In this document: piece after piece, positions 15,124 through 21,778 of the stretch
Layout: each line of letters begins with the position of its first letter
How positions within the stretch are numbered: the first letter of the stretch is position 1
NCBI GenBank assembly: GCA_018882485.1
Contig: VERU01000002.1
Location: 1 to 21,778 of the forward strand
DNA length: 21,778 nucleotides
Source: Rhodoferax sp.
GTDB taxonomy: Bacteria > Pseudomonadota > Gammaproteobacteria > Burkholderiales > Burkholderiaceae_C
Direction of reading: 5' to 3'
Translations under genes and position numbers: made by a program
The notes under the pieces: generated by a model
Seen by the model: the letters and a program-made list of their open reading frames with translations, nothing else
Told to the model about the DNA's origin: nothing
Database searches by the model: none

Positions 15124-16127
15124 ACGCTGGGCACCCGGTCCATTTCCCAGCATGCAGCCAGGTGTTGCGGTGTATCCCCCTGGCGCAGCACCGGAGTCTG
15201 CGCGCGGCAGCGTTCGGTGGCCAGCGGGCAGCGGGGAGCGAAGGCGCAGCCGCTGATCGCGCTGCGGCCGGGTTCGGGTTCGCGTAGCGAAGGCACGATG
15301 CCGGGGATCTCACTGAGTCGATGCACCCCCACGCCCTGACGGCCACGCGGAATGGAGGCCATCAATCCCCGGGCGTAGGGGTGCAGCGGCCGCGCAAACA
15401 GTTCGGCCACCGGCGCCTCCTCGACCTTGCGCCCGGCGTACATCACGACCACCCGGTGGGCCGTCTCGGCGATGACGCCCAGGTCATGGGTGATCAGCAG
15501 GATGGCCGCACCCACGCGCTGATTGAGTTCGGTCATGAGGCGCAGGATCTGCGCCTGGATGGTGACATCCAGCGCGGTGGTCGGCTCGTCCGCAATCAGC
15601 AACCGGGGGTTGCACGACAGGGCCATGGCGATCATCACCCGCTGTCGCATGCCACCCGAGAACTGGTGCGGGTAGTCCCGCAGCCGCCGCTGTGCATCCG
15701 GAATCCGCACCAGTTCGAGCATCTCCGCGGCCCGGGCCAGCGCGGCGCTGGGCGACAAGCCCTGGTGGATGCGCACCGCCTCGGCAATCTGCGCACCCAC
15801 CGTGTGGACCGGGTTCAGCGAGGTCATGGGTTCCTGGAACACCATGGCCATCTGGTTGCCCCGGACCGACCGCATCTGATGTTCGCCCAGGACGGCCAGG
15901 TCCCGGCCCTCGAAATGGACCGAGCCCTGCACGATGCGGCCGATCCGATCGGGCAGCAGGCGCATCACCGACAGCGCCGTGACCGACTTGCCGCAGCCGC
16001 TTTCGCCGACGATGCCCAGCACCTCGCCGGGGAGCACCTGCAGCGACAGACCTTCGATCGCGCGCACCACCCCATCGCGGGTGAAAAAGTGCGTGTGCAG
16101 GTCTTCGATGGCAAGTACAGGCTGCAT
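15120..16127 (-). CDS. Dipeptide/oligopeptide ABC transporter ATP-binding protein, DppD/OppD-type
   Basis: First ATPase of the block B importer, 335 aa. Walker A is GESGCGKS (41-48), Q-loop [12 protein letters not shown] (~96-107), signature SGGMRQRV (157-164), Walker B LLIADEP (176-182) and THDL (~213-216), followed by the oligopeptide-type extension with FAPRC (~296-300). VFQEP and SGGMRQRV are typical of the DppD/OppD half, as against VFQDP and SGGQRQR of the DppF half. It should form a heterodimer with the DppF-type protein. The ATG at 16127 shares one base with the permease stop (TGATG). An in-frame extension to 16415 would lie wholly inside the permease gene and shows no ATPase-like sequence, so it was rejected. 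Confidence 0.95.
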   Translation of the reverse strand: MQPVLAIEDLHTHFFTRDGVVRAIEGLSLQVLPGEVLGIVGESGCGKSVTALSVMRLLPDRIGRIVQGSVHFEGRDLAVLGEHQMRSVRGNQMAMVFQEPMTSLNPVHTVGAQIAEAVRIHQGLSPSAALARAAEMLELVRIPDAQRRLRDYPHQFSGGMRQRVMIAMALSCNPRLLIADEPTTALDVTIQAQILRLMTELNQRVGAAILLITHDLGVIAETAHRVVVMYAGRKVEEAPVAELFARPLHPYARGLMASIPRGRQGVGVHRLSEIPGIVPSLREPEPGRSAISGCAFAPRCPLATERCRAQTPVLRQGDTPQHLAACWEMDRVPSV

Positions 16128-16975
16128 CACATCCGCCGCGAGATTCGAGGATCGAGCCGGTCCCGCAGGCCATCGCCCAGCAGGTTGACGGCCAGCACCA
16201 CCAGAGCCAGGCAGATGCCCGGCGCAAAGATGGTCCAGGGTGCAATCTGCAGGTACAGCCGGCTGGACGCAATCATGTTGCCCCAGGTCGGGAGTTCCAC
16301 CGGCGTGCCCGCGCCCAGAAAGCTCAAACCGGCCTCGGTCAGGATGGCCGAGGCACAGATGTAGGTGGCCTGCACGATCAGCGGCGCGGCCGTGCTGGGC
16401 AGGATGTGCCGCCACAGGATGCGCCCCACCGGCGTGCCGCTGGCCCGGGCTGCCTCCACATAGGGCAAGTCCCGGACCGACAGCACCACCGAGCGCACCA
16501 GACGGGTGACCCGGGGTATCTCGGGGATCGCGATCGCAATGATCACCACCTTCACGCTGGCGCCCAGCAGGGCCACCAGCGCAATGGCCAGCAGGATGGA
16601 GGGGATGGCCATGATGCCGTCCATCAGACGCATCACGACCGCATCGACCCGGGCAAAATAGCCCGACACCAGGCCGATCAGCGTGCCCGCCAGCACCGAA
16701 ACCAGGGCCACGGCCAGCCCCACGATCAGCGAAATGCGGGCACCGTACACCATGCGGGCGTAGACATCGCGGCCCAGGCTGTCGGTGCCCAGCCAGAACG
16801 ACGACGACGGGGGCTTGAGCCGGTTGACCGGCTCGAACGCGATGGGATCCGGCGCGATGAGCGGAGCGAACACCGCCGCCAGCAAGACCAGCAGCAGCAG
16901 GATCCCCCCCACCACGATGGTGGGATGCCGACGCAGGAAGTCGCCAGCCGGTGAACGCGATGCAAGGTGGGCCAT
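16127..16975 (-). CDS. Dipeptide/oligopeptide ABC transporter permease, DppC-type
   Basis: Channel subunit of the block B importer, 282 aa. After a short cytoplasmic start there is one helix at ~20-40, then the DppC hallmark WLGTDSLGRDVYARMVYGAR (61-80), then the permease core. The EAA loop is at about 172-194 (YVEAARASGTPVGRILWRHILPS), and AGLSFLGAGTPVELPTWGNM (215-234) is the conserved late periplasmic/membrane stretch. The chosen ATG at 16975 shares one base with the DppB-type stop (TGATG), and its own stop shares one base with the DppD-type start. A longer start at 17056 was rejected because it overlaps the DppB-type gene. Pairing with the DppB-type protein is clear from order and spacing. 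Confidence 0.95.
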   Translation of the reverse strand: MAHLASRSPAGDFLRRHPTIVVGGILLLLVLLAAVFAPLIAPDPIAFEPVNRLKPPSSSFWLGTDSLGRDVYARMVYGARISLIVGLAVALVSVLAGTLIGLVSGYFARVDAVVMRLMDGIMAIPSILLAIALVALLGASVKVVIIAIAIPEIPRVTRLVRSVVLSVRDLPYVEAARASGTPVGRILWRHILPSTAAPLIVQATYICASAILTEAGLSFLGAGTPVELPTWGNMIASSRLYLQIAPWTIFAPGICLALVVLAVNLLGDGLRDRLDPRISRRM

Positions 16976-17919
16976 CAGTTGTACCGGATCCGGGGATCGA
17001 CCAGGCTGTAGGTGATGTCGATCACCAGATTGATCAGGACGTACACCGCCGCGCACAGCACCATCACCCCCTGGATGATGGGGTAGTCACGGCGCGAGAT
17101 CGCATCCACCACCAGCCGGCCGATGCCGGGGATGTTGAACACACTCTCGGTGATGACCACGCCCGAGATCAGCAGCGCCACCCCGATGCCGATCACGGTG
17201 ATGATGGGTACCGCCGCGTTCTTGAGCGCGTGGCGCAGCAGCAGGGGCAGGGTCGCCACGCCCTTGGCCCGGGCGGTGCGCATGTAATCCTCCGACAGGA
17301 CCTCGAGCATGCTGGCGCGGGTGATGCGGGCGATCAGCGCCACATACGCCAGACCCAGCGCCAGCGAGGGCAGAATCAGGTGCCGAAGCCAGATCCACAG
17401 ACCCTCCGACATGGGCTGGTATCCCTGCACCGGCAGCCAGCGCCACTTCAGCGCCACGAAATACACCAGCAGGTAGCCCACCACGAAGACCGGAACCGAA
17501 AAACCTGCGACCGCCAGACCCATCACGCCCCGGTCCAGCAGGGAGCCCGCCCGCCAGGCGGCCAGCACGCCGAGTGTCACCGCCAGCAGCACCGCCACCA
17601 GCATGGTGGTGAGCGCCAGCGACACCGTCGGGCCGGCGCGCTGCGCCACCAGCTCGGTGACGGGGACGCCCGAGAACATGGACACGCCCAGGTCACCCCG
17701 CACCGTCGCCCAGGCCCAGATGCCGAATTGCTCCAGCAGCGGCCGGTCCAGCCCCAGGCTGGTCCGTATGCGGGCGATGTTGGCCTCGGTGGCGTTGTCG
17801 CCGGCGATGATGGCCGCCGGGTCCCCCGGCGCCAGATGCAGCAGCGAAAAGACGAACACGCCCACGATCACCATGACCGGGATGACGCCGAACAGGCGCC
17901 GAAGGATGTAAGAAAACAT
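16975..17919 (-). CDS. Dipeptide/oligopeptide ABC transporter permease, DppB-type
   Basis: Channel subunit of the block B importer, 314 aa, complete. It starts MFSYILRRLFGVIPVMVIVG, the usual DppB N-terminus. LLHLAPGDPAAIIAGDNATE (26-45) and GDLGVSMFSG (75-84) are the conserved periplasmic stretch, and five further hydrophobic helices follow. The EAA loop is DYMRTARAKG (211-220) followed by LLLRHALKNA. The late motif ESVFNIPGIGRLVVDAISRRDYP matches the family very closely. The ATG at 17919 has no clear ribosome site. It lies 15 nt after a strong stem-loop that separates it from the binding-protein gene, so its translation may be held well below that of the binding protein. Confidence 0.95.
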   Translation of the reverse strand: MFSYILRRLFGVIPVMVIVGVFVFSLLHLAPGDPAAIIAGDNATEANIARIRTSLGLDRPLLEQFGIWAWATVRGDLGVSMFSGVPVTELVAQRAGPTVSLALTTMLVAVLLAVTLGVLAAWRAGSLLDRGVMGLAVAGFSVPVFVVGYLLVYFVALKWRWLPVQGYQPMSEGLWIWLRHLILPSLALGLAYVALIARITRASMLEVLSEDYMRTARAKGVATLPLLLRHALKNAAVPIITVIGIGVALLISGVVITESVFNIPGIGRLVVDAISRRDYPIIQGVMVLCAAVYVLINLVIDITYSLVDPRIRYN

Positions 17920-17933
17920 GGCCGGTGCAGAAC

Positions 17934-17959
17934 GCCGCCACCCCGCCCGGGGCAGCGGC
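17934..17959 (-). other. Strong GC-rich stem-loop between binding-protein and permease genes
   Basis: In the minus-strand transcript, 11 nt at 17959-17949 pair with 17944-17934 around a 4-nt loop (17948-17945). Nine pairs are Watson-Crick and two are G-U. It lies in the 55-nt gap after the binding-protein stop and 14 nt before the permease ATG. No U-run follows, so it is more likely an RNA-stability or attenuation element than a full terminator. Such stem-loops often keep binding-protein mRNA more abundant than permease mRNA. Confidence 0.5.
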
Positions 17960-17974
17960 AGGCTCAGTGCAGGA

Positions 17975-19594
17975 TCAGGCGTAGCGCTCCACGTTCCACC
18001 ATGGGATCACCTCGGGCACGGTCAACAGGCCCCGGATTCGGTCGGCCCGGTAGGCCGCCGGCTGCACCCACTGCCCGGTCTTGATGTCGTGCACATAGTC
18101 CATCATGGTCTTGTTGATGCGCCGGGCCACGCCCTTGCGCGCGTCCAGGTTGGGCGCGTAGGCCCACTCGGTGCGCATCTTCTCGATGTCGGCGTTTTCC
18201 GGCCAGCCGAACCAGGCCTTGCGGCCGATCGCCGCATGGGCGAACAGGCTGATCGGGCTGGACGTGGCGTTGCCACCACTATAGGTATAGAACACGTTCC
18301 AGCCGCCCTGTTCGGGGGGATTCTGGTTGGAGCGGCGGGTCACCACCGCGCCCCAGTCGGTGGAGGCCAGCTGCACATTGAAGCCGACCTGCCGCAGGTT
18401 CTGCGCCACCACCAGCATGGTCTGGTTCATGATGTGGATGTTGGTGGCATGCAGCAGCACGATGGGCTTGCCGTCATAGCCCGACTGCTTGAGCAGCTCG
18501 CGCGCCTTGGCCTGGCGCTCGGCCATCGATGCCTTGAGCATCAGGGCCTCGGATCCGTCCTCGACCCCCATGGCCGAGCCGCAGGCAAAGTGCGAGCCGC
18601 AGGTCTGGTAGTACTGCGGGTTGCCGATGGCTGCGCGCTGGATGTCTTCCTGGCTGATGGCCAGCTGAGCCGCCTTGCGCGCAGCCAGGTTGTTGAACGG
18701 CGGATGCAGGTGGTTGAGCCGCACCTGGCCCACGTTGCCGAGCTTGCTGAACACCTCGGTCTTGATGCCGGGCGTGGCCGTGAGCGTCGGCAGGATGTCG
18801 ATCGGAGGCAACTCGAAGAAATCGACCTCGCCGGCCATCAGCGCGGAAGCCGCTGTCTGGGCATCGGGAATGATGTCCCAGATCACGCGATCGAGCATGA
18901 CCCGCTTGCCACCGGCAATGCCGGAAGCCGGCTCGCTGCGGGGCACGTAATCGGGGTTGCGCTCGTACACCACCCGGCTGCCCGGACGGTACTCGGACTC
19001 GACGAACTTGAACGGGCCGGAACCGATGTGCCGGGTGATCTGGGTGTTGGGATCGGTGGCGGCAATCTCGGCCTTCATCATCACGCACAGCGGCGTGCTG
19101 GTCTTGGCCAGGGCATCGATCAACAGGCCATAGGGCTCCTTGAGCACGATGCGGAAGGTCTTCTCGTCCACCACGGGGGTGTCGGCCACCCGCTCGAACA
19201 GGTGCTGGCCGGCGCCGTCCTTGGCCTGCCAGCGGCGGATCGAGGCGACGCAATCGCGGGCGGTCACGGGTGTGCCGTCGTGCCACTTGAGGCCGGGGCG
19301 CAACTCGAAGGTGTAGGTCTTGCGATCGGCCGAAATGTCAGTTTTGCCCACCATCTGCGGCTGGGGATTGAAATTGGCATCGATGCCGAACAGCGTGTCG
19401 TACATCATGGCGCCGTGATAGGCCGCCATGTTTTGCGTGGTCCAGATCGGGTCCAGCACATTCAGGTCGCCGTGCGGCACCATGCGCACCTGCCGTGGCC
19501 GCTGCTGGGCCCGTGCCACCATCGGGGCGGCCACGCCGGCCAGGGCGGCCGCCGATACCCCTGCTTTCAATACGGAACGCCGTGTACTCGTCAT
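17975..19594 (-). CDS. Periplasmic peptide-type substrate-binding protein (SBP_bac_5 family), Tat-type signal
   Basis: Substrate-capturing subunit of the block B importer, 539 aa, typical for the family. The signal peptide reads TRRSVLKAG (4-12), a twin-arginine motif, followed by an Ala-rich moderately hydrophobic stretch and a likely cut after ARA (29). The mature protein has the SBP_bac_5 landmarks LNVLDPIWTTQNMAAYHGAMMYDTLFG and LRPGLKWHDGTPVTARDCVASIRRW. The ATG at 19594 has a GGAG-type ribosome site 9 nt upstream. It is preceded by an 85-nt gap after the SelA-like gene and followed by a stem-loop and the permease genes. Tat export suggests folding, possibly with a cofactor or ligand, before export, unlike the Sec-type binding protein of block A. 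The substrate is unknown. Confidence 0.94.
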   Translation of the reverse strand: MTSTRRSVLKAGVSAAALAGVAAPMVARAQQRPRQVRMVPHGDLNVLDPIWTTQNMAAYHGAMMYDTLFGIDANFNPQPQMVGKTDISADRKTYTFELRPGLKWHDGTPVTARDCVASIRRWQAKDGAGQHLFERVADTPVVDEKTFRIVLKEPYGLLIDALAKTSTPLCVMMKAEIAATDPNTQITRHIGSGPFKFVESEYRPGSRVVYERNPDYVPRSEPASGIAGGKRVMLDRVIWDIIPDAQTAASALMAGEVDFFELPPIDILPTLTATPGIKTEVFSKLGNVGQVRLNHLHPPFNNLAARKAAQLAISQEDIQRAAIGNPQYYQTCGSHFACGSAMGVEDGSEALMLKASMAERQAKARELLKQSGYDGKPIVLLHATNIHIMNQTMLVVAQNLRQVGFNVQLASTDWGAVVTRRSNQNPPEQGGWNVFYTYSGGNATSSPISLFAHAAIGRKAWFGWPENADIEKMRTEWAYAPNLDARKGVARRINKTMMDYVHDIKTGQWVQPAAYRADRIRGLLTVPEVIPWWNVERYA

Positions 19595-19679
19595 AGGGTT
19601 GTCTCCAGTTGGTTCGGTCGAACTCTCATTGCGGCCCTGCGCCCTGCCTCATCAGCCCAACAGCGGCACAAAGCCCAAT
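19595..19679 (-). other. Spacer before the Tat-type binding-protein gene with inverted repeat
   Basis: The 85-nt gap contains GTTCGGTCGAAC (19612-19623), a perfect inverted repeat with 5-nt arms and a 2-nt centre. Two TTGGGCT copies lie nearer the SelA-like stop. The repeat shares CGGTCGAAC with the inverted repeat in the iclR-type leader. I see no clear sigma70 promoter. It is the widest break in block B and the likeliest place for an internal promoter, operator or processing site. Confidence 0.3.
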
Positions 19680-20891
19680 TCATTTAAGCACATCCTTCTG
19701 GCCCGGGCAACCGGCCTGCGGGGTCGGCAAAGCCAGGCAATGCTGCAGTTGTGCGGCCACCTGCTGCGCCTCGCCGGCATGCAGATTGCACGGATCCAGA
19801 TCGAAAAATCCGAGGTCGGTCTGGTAGTCCCGGACCATCACCGGCGGCTGGCCCGCAGCCAGCGCATCCGCCAGACGGCGGGCCGTCCAGCCGCTCTCGG
19901 GAAGCACCATCACCCGCAGGCGGCTCAATGGATTTCCAGTCGGATCGGGCAGGATCCGAACCTGCAGACCGGGGCGACCCTGCAGGGTCTGCTGCCACAG
20001 CGCCAGCGCCTCGTCCTCACGCTGGCGCACGGCTGCCGCGTCCCGCCGCTGCCAGGCCCGCAGGGCGCCAATCAGGCCCGCCAGGGACTCTTTGCCCACC
20101 TTCATGCCGCGACCGATGCCCCGGTTCTGCAGGGCGGCAGCCCGCACCAGATCGCGCCGCCCGGCCACGATCCCGCTGGTGGGTCCGCCCAGGAATTTGT
20201 GCCCGCTGTAGGTCACCAGATCCGCACCCCGCTGCAGAAAGCCTCGCAGGTCGTATTCGGAGGCCGCATCCACAATGACCGGAACGCCCTGGGCATGGCA
20301 GATGCGGCAAAACGCCTCCAGGCCGAGCAGGCCGTGCTGCACCGTCATGTGCGAGACCACGAACACCGCACAGGCGGTCTGCGGGCCGATCGCCTGTTCC
20401 AGCTGGTAATCCCGGCTGCCGCTGATCGTGCCCACCGGCAACACCCGCGCTCCGCTGAGTTCGATGGTCTGCTGCAGCGACGCGCCATAACCCACCAGAT
20501 GGCCCAGCTGCACCAGCACCTCGCGCCGCAGCCCGGTGGTATCGGGCAGACGCTCGATGGCCAGCAAGCGGTCGCCGGTCATGACCGCGGCCACCGACAG
20601 CGTGATCGCACTGGCGCAACTGGCCGTGACAAAGCCGGCCTCTGCGCCGGTGAGTTCGGCGATGACCTCGCCAGCCACCCGGTGCAGGGCTTCGATTTCG
20701 ACGAACTGGCCCGCCATGGCGACCATGGCCGCGATCGCCTCGGGCACCATGATCGACGCGCCCAGCAGGGTCATCGTGCCGGAGGCATTGATGATGGGGC
20801 GCAGCCCCCATTCGGCCCGCAGGTCGCGCGCAGCCAGGCTGGCCAGGGCGTCCCCGTCCGCTGCGGTCCGGGCCGCTATCGGGTCAGCCAT
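19680..20891 (-). CDS. SelA-like PLP-dependent enzyme (DgaE/TIGR01437-type), copy 2
   Basis: Predicted PLP fold-type I lyase, 403 aa, related to but clearly distinct from the copy 9 kb pairs of genes downstream at 12902-14128. Landmarks are [16 protein letters not shown] (31-46), [14 protein letters not shown] (89-102), the PLP aspartate D208 in [11 protein letters not shown], the Schiff-base lysine K232 in [17 protein letters not shown], and [13 protein letters not shown] (258-270). The start at 20891 (MADPIAAR) overlaps the RidA-like gene by 8 nt; a longer start to 21053 would lie inside that gene. Direct overlap with a RidA-like deaminase fits an enzyme that releases an enamine or imine, as PLP beta-eliminases do. 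The reaction and substrate are inferred; DgaE and related ammonia-lyases are the closest functional guide. No tRNA-Sec machinery is nearby. Confidence 0.9.
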   Translation of the reverse strand: MADPIAARTAADGDALASLAARDLRAEWGLRPIINASGTMTLLGASIMVPEAIAAMVAMAGQFVEIEALHRVAGEVIAELTGAEAGFVTASCASAITLSVAAVMTGDRLLAIERLPDTTGLRREVLVQLGHLVGYGASLQQTIELSGARVLPVGTISGSRDYQLEQAIGPQTACAVFVVSHMTVQHGLLGLEAFCRICHAQGVPVIVDAASEYDLRGFLQRGADLVTYSGHKFLGGPTSGIVAGRRDLVRAAALQNRGIGRGMKVGKESLAGLIGALRAWQRRDAAAVRQREDEALALWQQTLQGRPGLQVRILPDPTGNPLSRLRVMVLPESGWTARRLADALAAGQPPVMVRDYQTDLGFFDLDPCNLHAGEAQQVAAQLQHCLALPTPQAGCPGQKDVLK

Positions 20892-21354
20892 CGACCTGCA
20901 GGATCGCTTCGATCTCGACGCTGATGTTGCCGGGCAGCGACCCCATGCCCACCGCCGATCGTGCATGCCGGCCGGCATCGCCGAACACCGCCACGAACAG
21001 GTCCGAGCAGCCGTTGATGACCTTGGGGTGCTCGCCGAACGTGGGGACGCCATTGACCATGCCCAGCAGCTTGACCACCCGGCGCACCCGGCCCAGGTCG
21101 CCCAGCGCCATGTGCGCCACGGACAGCAGATTCAGACCGGTCAGCCGGGCATGTTCGTAGGCCTGCTCGACGCTGACTTCGGCGCCGACCTTGCCCGTGT
21201 GCTGGCTGCCGTCGGCCCGCCGGGGTCCCTGCCCGGAGAGGTAGAGAAACCCGTTGGCGAACACATAGGGCACGTAATTGGCCACCGGGACGGCGGGTGT
21301 CATCAGTTCCAGGCCCAGTGCCTTGAGCCGGGTATAGGGGGTTTCAGCAGACAT
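20884..21354 (-). CDS. RidA family protein (YjgF/UK114-like enamine/imine deaminase)
   Basis: Predicted cytoplasmic trimeric Rid protein, 156 aa, the longer Rid subgroup rather than the ~128-aa RidA proper. Landmarks are [22 protein letters not shown] (25-46), [18 protein letters not shown] (62-79), the NG motif in [12 protein letters not shown], and [22 protein letters not shown] (130-151). R132 aligns with the Arg105 that RidA needs to hydrolyse 2-aminoacrylate-type imines, so deaminase activity is plausible. The ATG at 21354 has a near-perfect GAGGAG 5 nt upstream, stronger than its neighbours, and a longer start at 21381 is not needed. It sits between an M81 gene (36-nt gap) and the SelA-like copy 2 (8-nt overlap), which suggests it protects against or completes the PLP reaction. 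Confidence 0.92.
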   Translation of the reverse strand: MSAETPYTRLKALGLELMTPAVPVANYVPYVFANGFLYLSGQGPRRADGSQHTGKVGAEVSVEQAYEHARLTGLNLLSVAHMALGDLGRVRRVVKLLGMVNGVPTFGEHPKVINGCSDLFVAVFGDAGRHARSAVGMGSLPGNISVEIEAILQVDG

Positions 21355-21390
21355 GGTTTCTCCTCGTGAAACAACAGACACGGCGGCGAT

Positions 21391-21778
21391 TCAGCATTCC
21401 AGCAACACCGGCCGGGCCGCCTCGTCGAGCGGCCAGATCGGACGCTGGACACGGGTGTAGGGCACCTTTCGATGGTCGCGCGGTATCGGTCCGCCCGAGT
21501 CGCAGTACAGCACGCGGCTGGCCAGCGGCGCAAAGGCCGCATGGAAATGGTTGGTGGATTTCACAACGACGATGCGCTTGTCGGCCAGCGAGACGCCCAT
21601 GCCGGTGAACAGGTCGGCACCCATGGCCTGGTTGCGCTTGGTGATCAGCACCACCTCGATGCCGTCGAACTCGATCGCGGCGCTGTCGCCCAGCGGCATG
21701 GCGGCGTCGACGAAGGTCTGCGCGGCCTCGCGCACCAGGCGCCTGACGGTGACCCGGGCATCGATGGGCTGCCCCGAG
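21391..21778 (-). CDS. M81 family metallopeptidase (MlrC-like), C-terminal end; 5' part outside the window
   Basis: Last ~128 residues of a second M81 enzyme; the reading frame stays open to the window edge, so it starts upstream. The visible part is the MlrC_C domain: ITKRNQAMGADLFTGMGVSL, then VVVKSTNHFHAAFAPLASRVLYCDSGG, then the usual tail with VPYTRVQRPIWPLD. Unlike the full M81 protein in block A, it keeps the conserved KSxxHF histidine. The zinc-binding N-terminal domain cannot be checked here. It is probably the gene before the RidA-like gene in block B, 36 nt away, on the same strand, giving each block one M81 enzyme and one ABC importer. The family call rests on the C-terminal domain alone. 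Confidence 0.88.
   Translation of the reverse strand, partial: SGQPIDARVTVRRLVREAAQTFVDAAMPLGDSAAIEFDGIEVVLITKRNQAMGADLFTGMGVSLADKRIVVVKSTNHFHAAFAPLASRVLYCDSGGPIPRDHRKVPYTRVQRPIWPLDEAARPVLLEC

Noticed and set aside
17918..19687. A 589-codon open frame on the plus strand
   Set aside because: It is antisense to the Tat-type binding-protein gene, which has a signal peptide, family motifs and a ribosome site. The plus-strand translation resembles no family I know.
1..21778. Mobile elements, CRISPR arrays, tRNA or rRNA genes
   Set aside because: I looked for transposases, integrases, regularly spaced repeats and structural RNA signatures and saw none.

Overview
The window is about 21.8 kb of GC-rich, densely coding bacterial DNA. 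Codon usage, the protein families and the heavy investment in dipeptide-type ABC importers point to a metabolically versatile Proteobacterium. A member of the Burkholderiales (Alcaligenaceae or Comamonadaceae-like) is most likely, but an alphaproteobacterium cannot be excluded from sequence reading alone. No rRNA, tRNA, insertion sequence, phage gene or CRISPR array was seen.

Eighteen genes are recognised. All but one lie on the minus strand, in two blocks separated by an IclR-type regulator on the plus strand. Block B, transcribed first on the minus strand, runs from 21778 down to 8272. In order it encodes the C-terminal end of an M81 (MlrC-type) metallopeptidase, a RidA-like imine/enamine deaminase and a SelA-like PLP enzyme. 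A complete dipeptide-type ABC importer follows (Tat-type binding protein, two permeases, two ATPases), then a second SelA-like PLP enzyme, an amidohydrolase/deacetylase, an AstE/AspA/DoeB-type deacylase, an MFS-type transporter and a mannonate-dehydratase-like protein. Many junctions are 1-8 nt overlaps, so much of this block is probably one operon. The iclR-type gene (7456-8226, +) converges on the end of block B and diverges from block A. Block A runs from 7174 down past position 1: an RraA-type aldolase-like protein, a full M81 metallopeptidase, a second binding protein, a fused double ATPase, a DppC-type permease and a DppB-type permease cut by the window edge.

Read together, the locus looks like an import-and-dismantle system for small amide- or peptide-linked compounds. 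Two ABC importers and an MFS carrier could bring substrates in. M81 enzymes, an amidohydrolase and a DoeB-like deacylase could break amide bonds. SelA-like PLP lyases could deaminate a 2-amino(-hydroxy) acid, with RidA clearing enamine/imine intermediates. The UxuA-like dehydratase and RraA-like aldolase could feed the resulting keto acid into central metabolism. Family assignments are well supported by motifs; the pathway and its substrate are inference.

Regulatory structure seen: a plausible sigma70 promoter for the iclR-type gene with an IclR-box-like inverted repeat at its predicted start site, a second perfect inverted repeat in its leader, a hairpin between the convergent genes, and a strong stem-loop between the Tat-type binding protein gene and its first permease.
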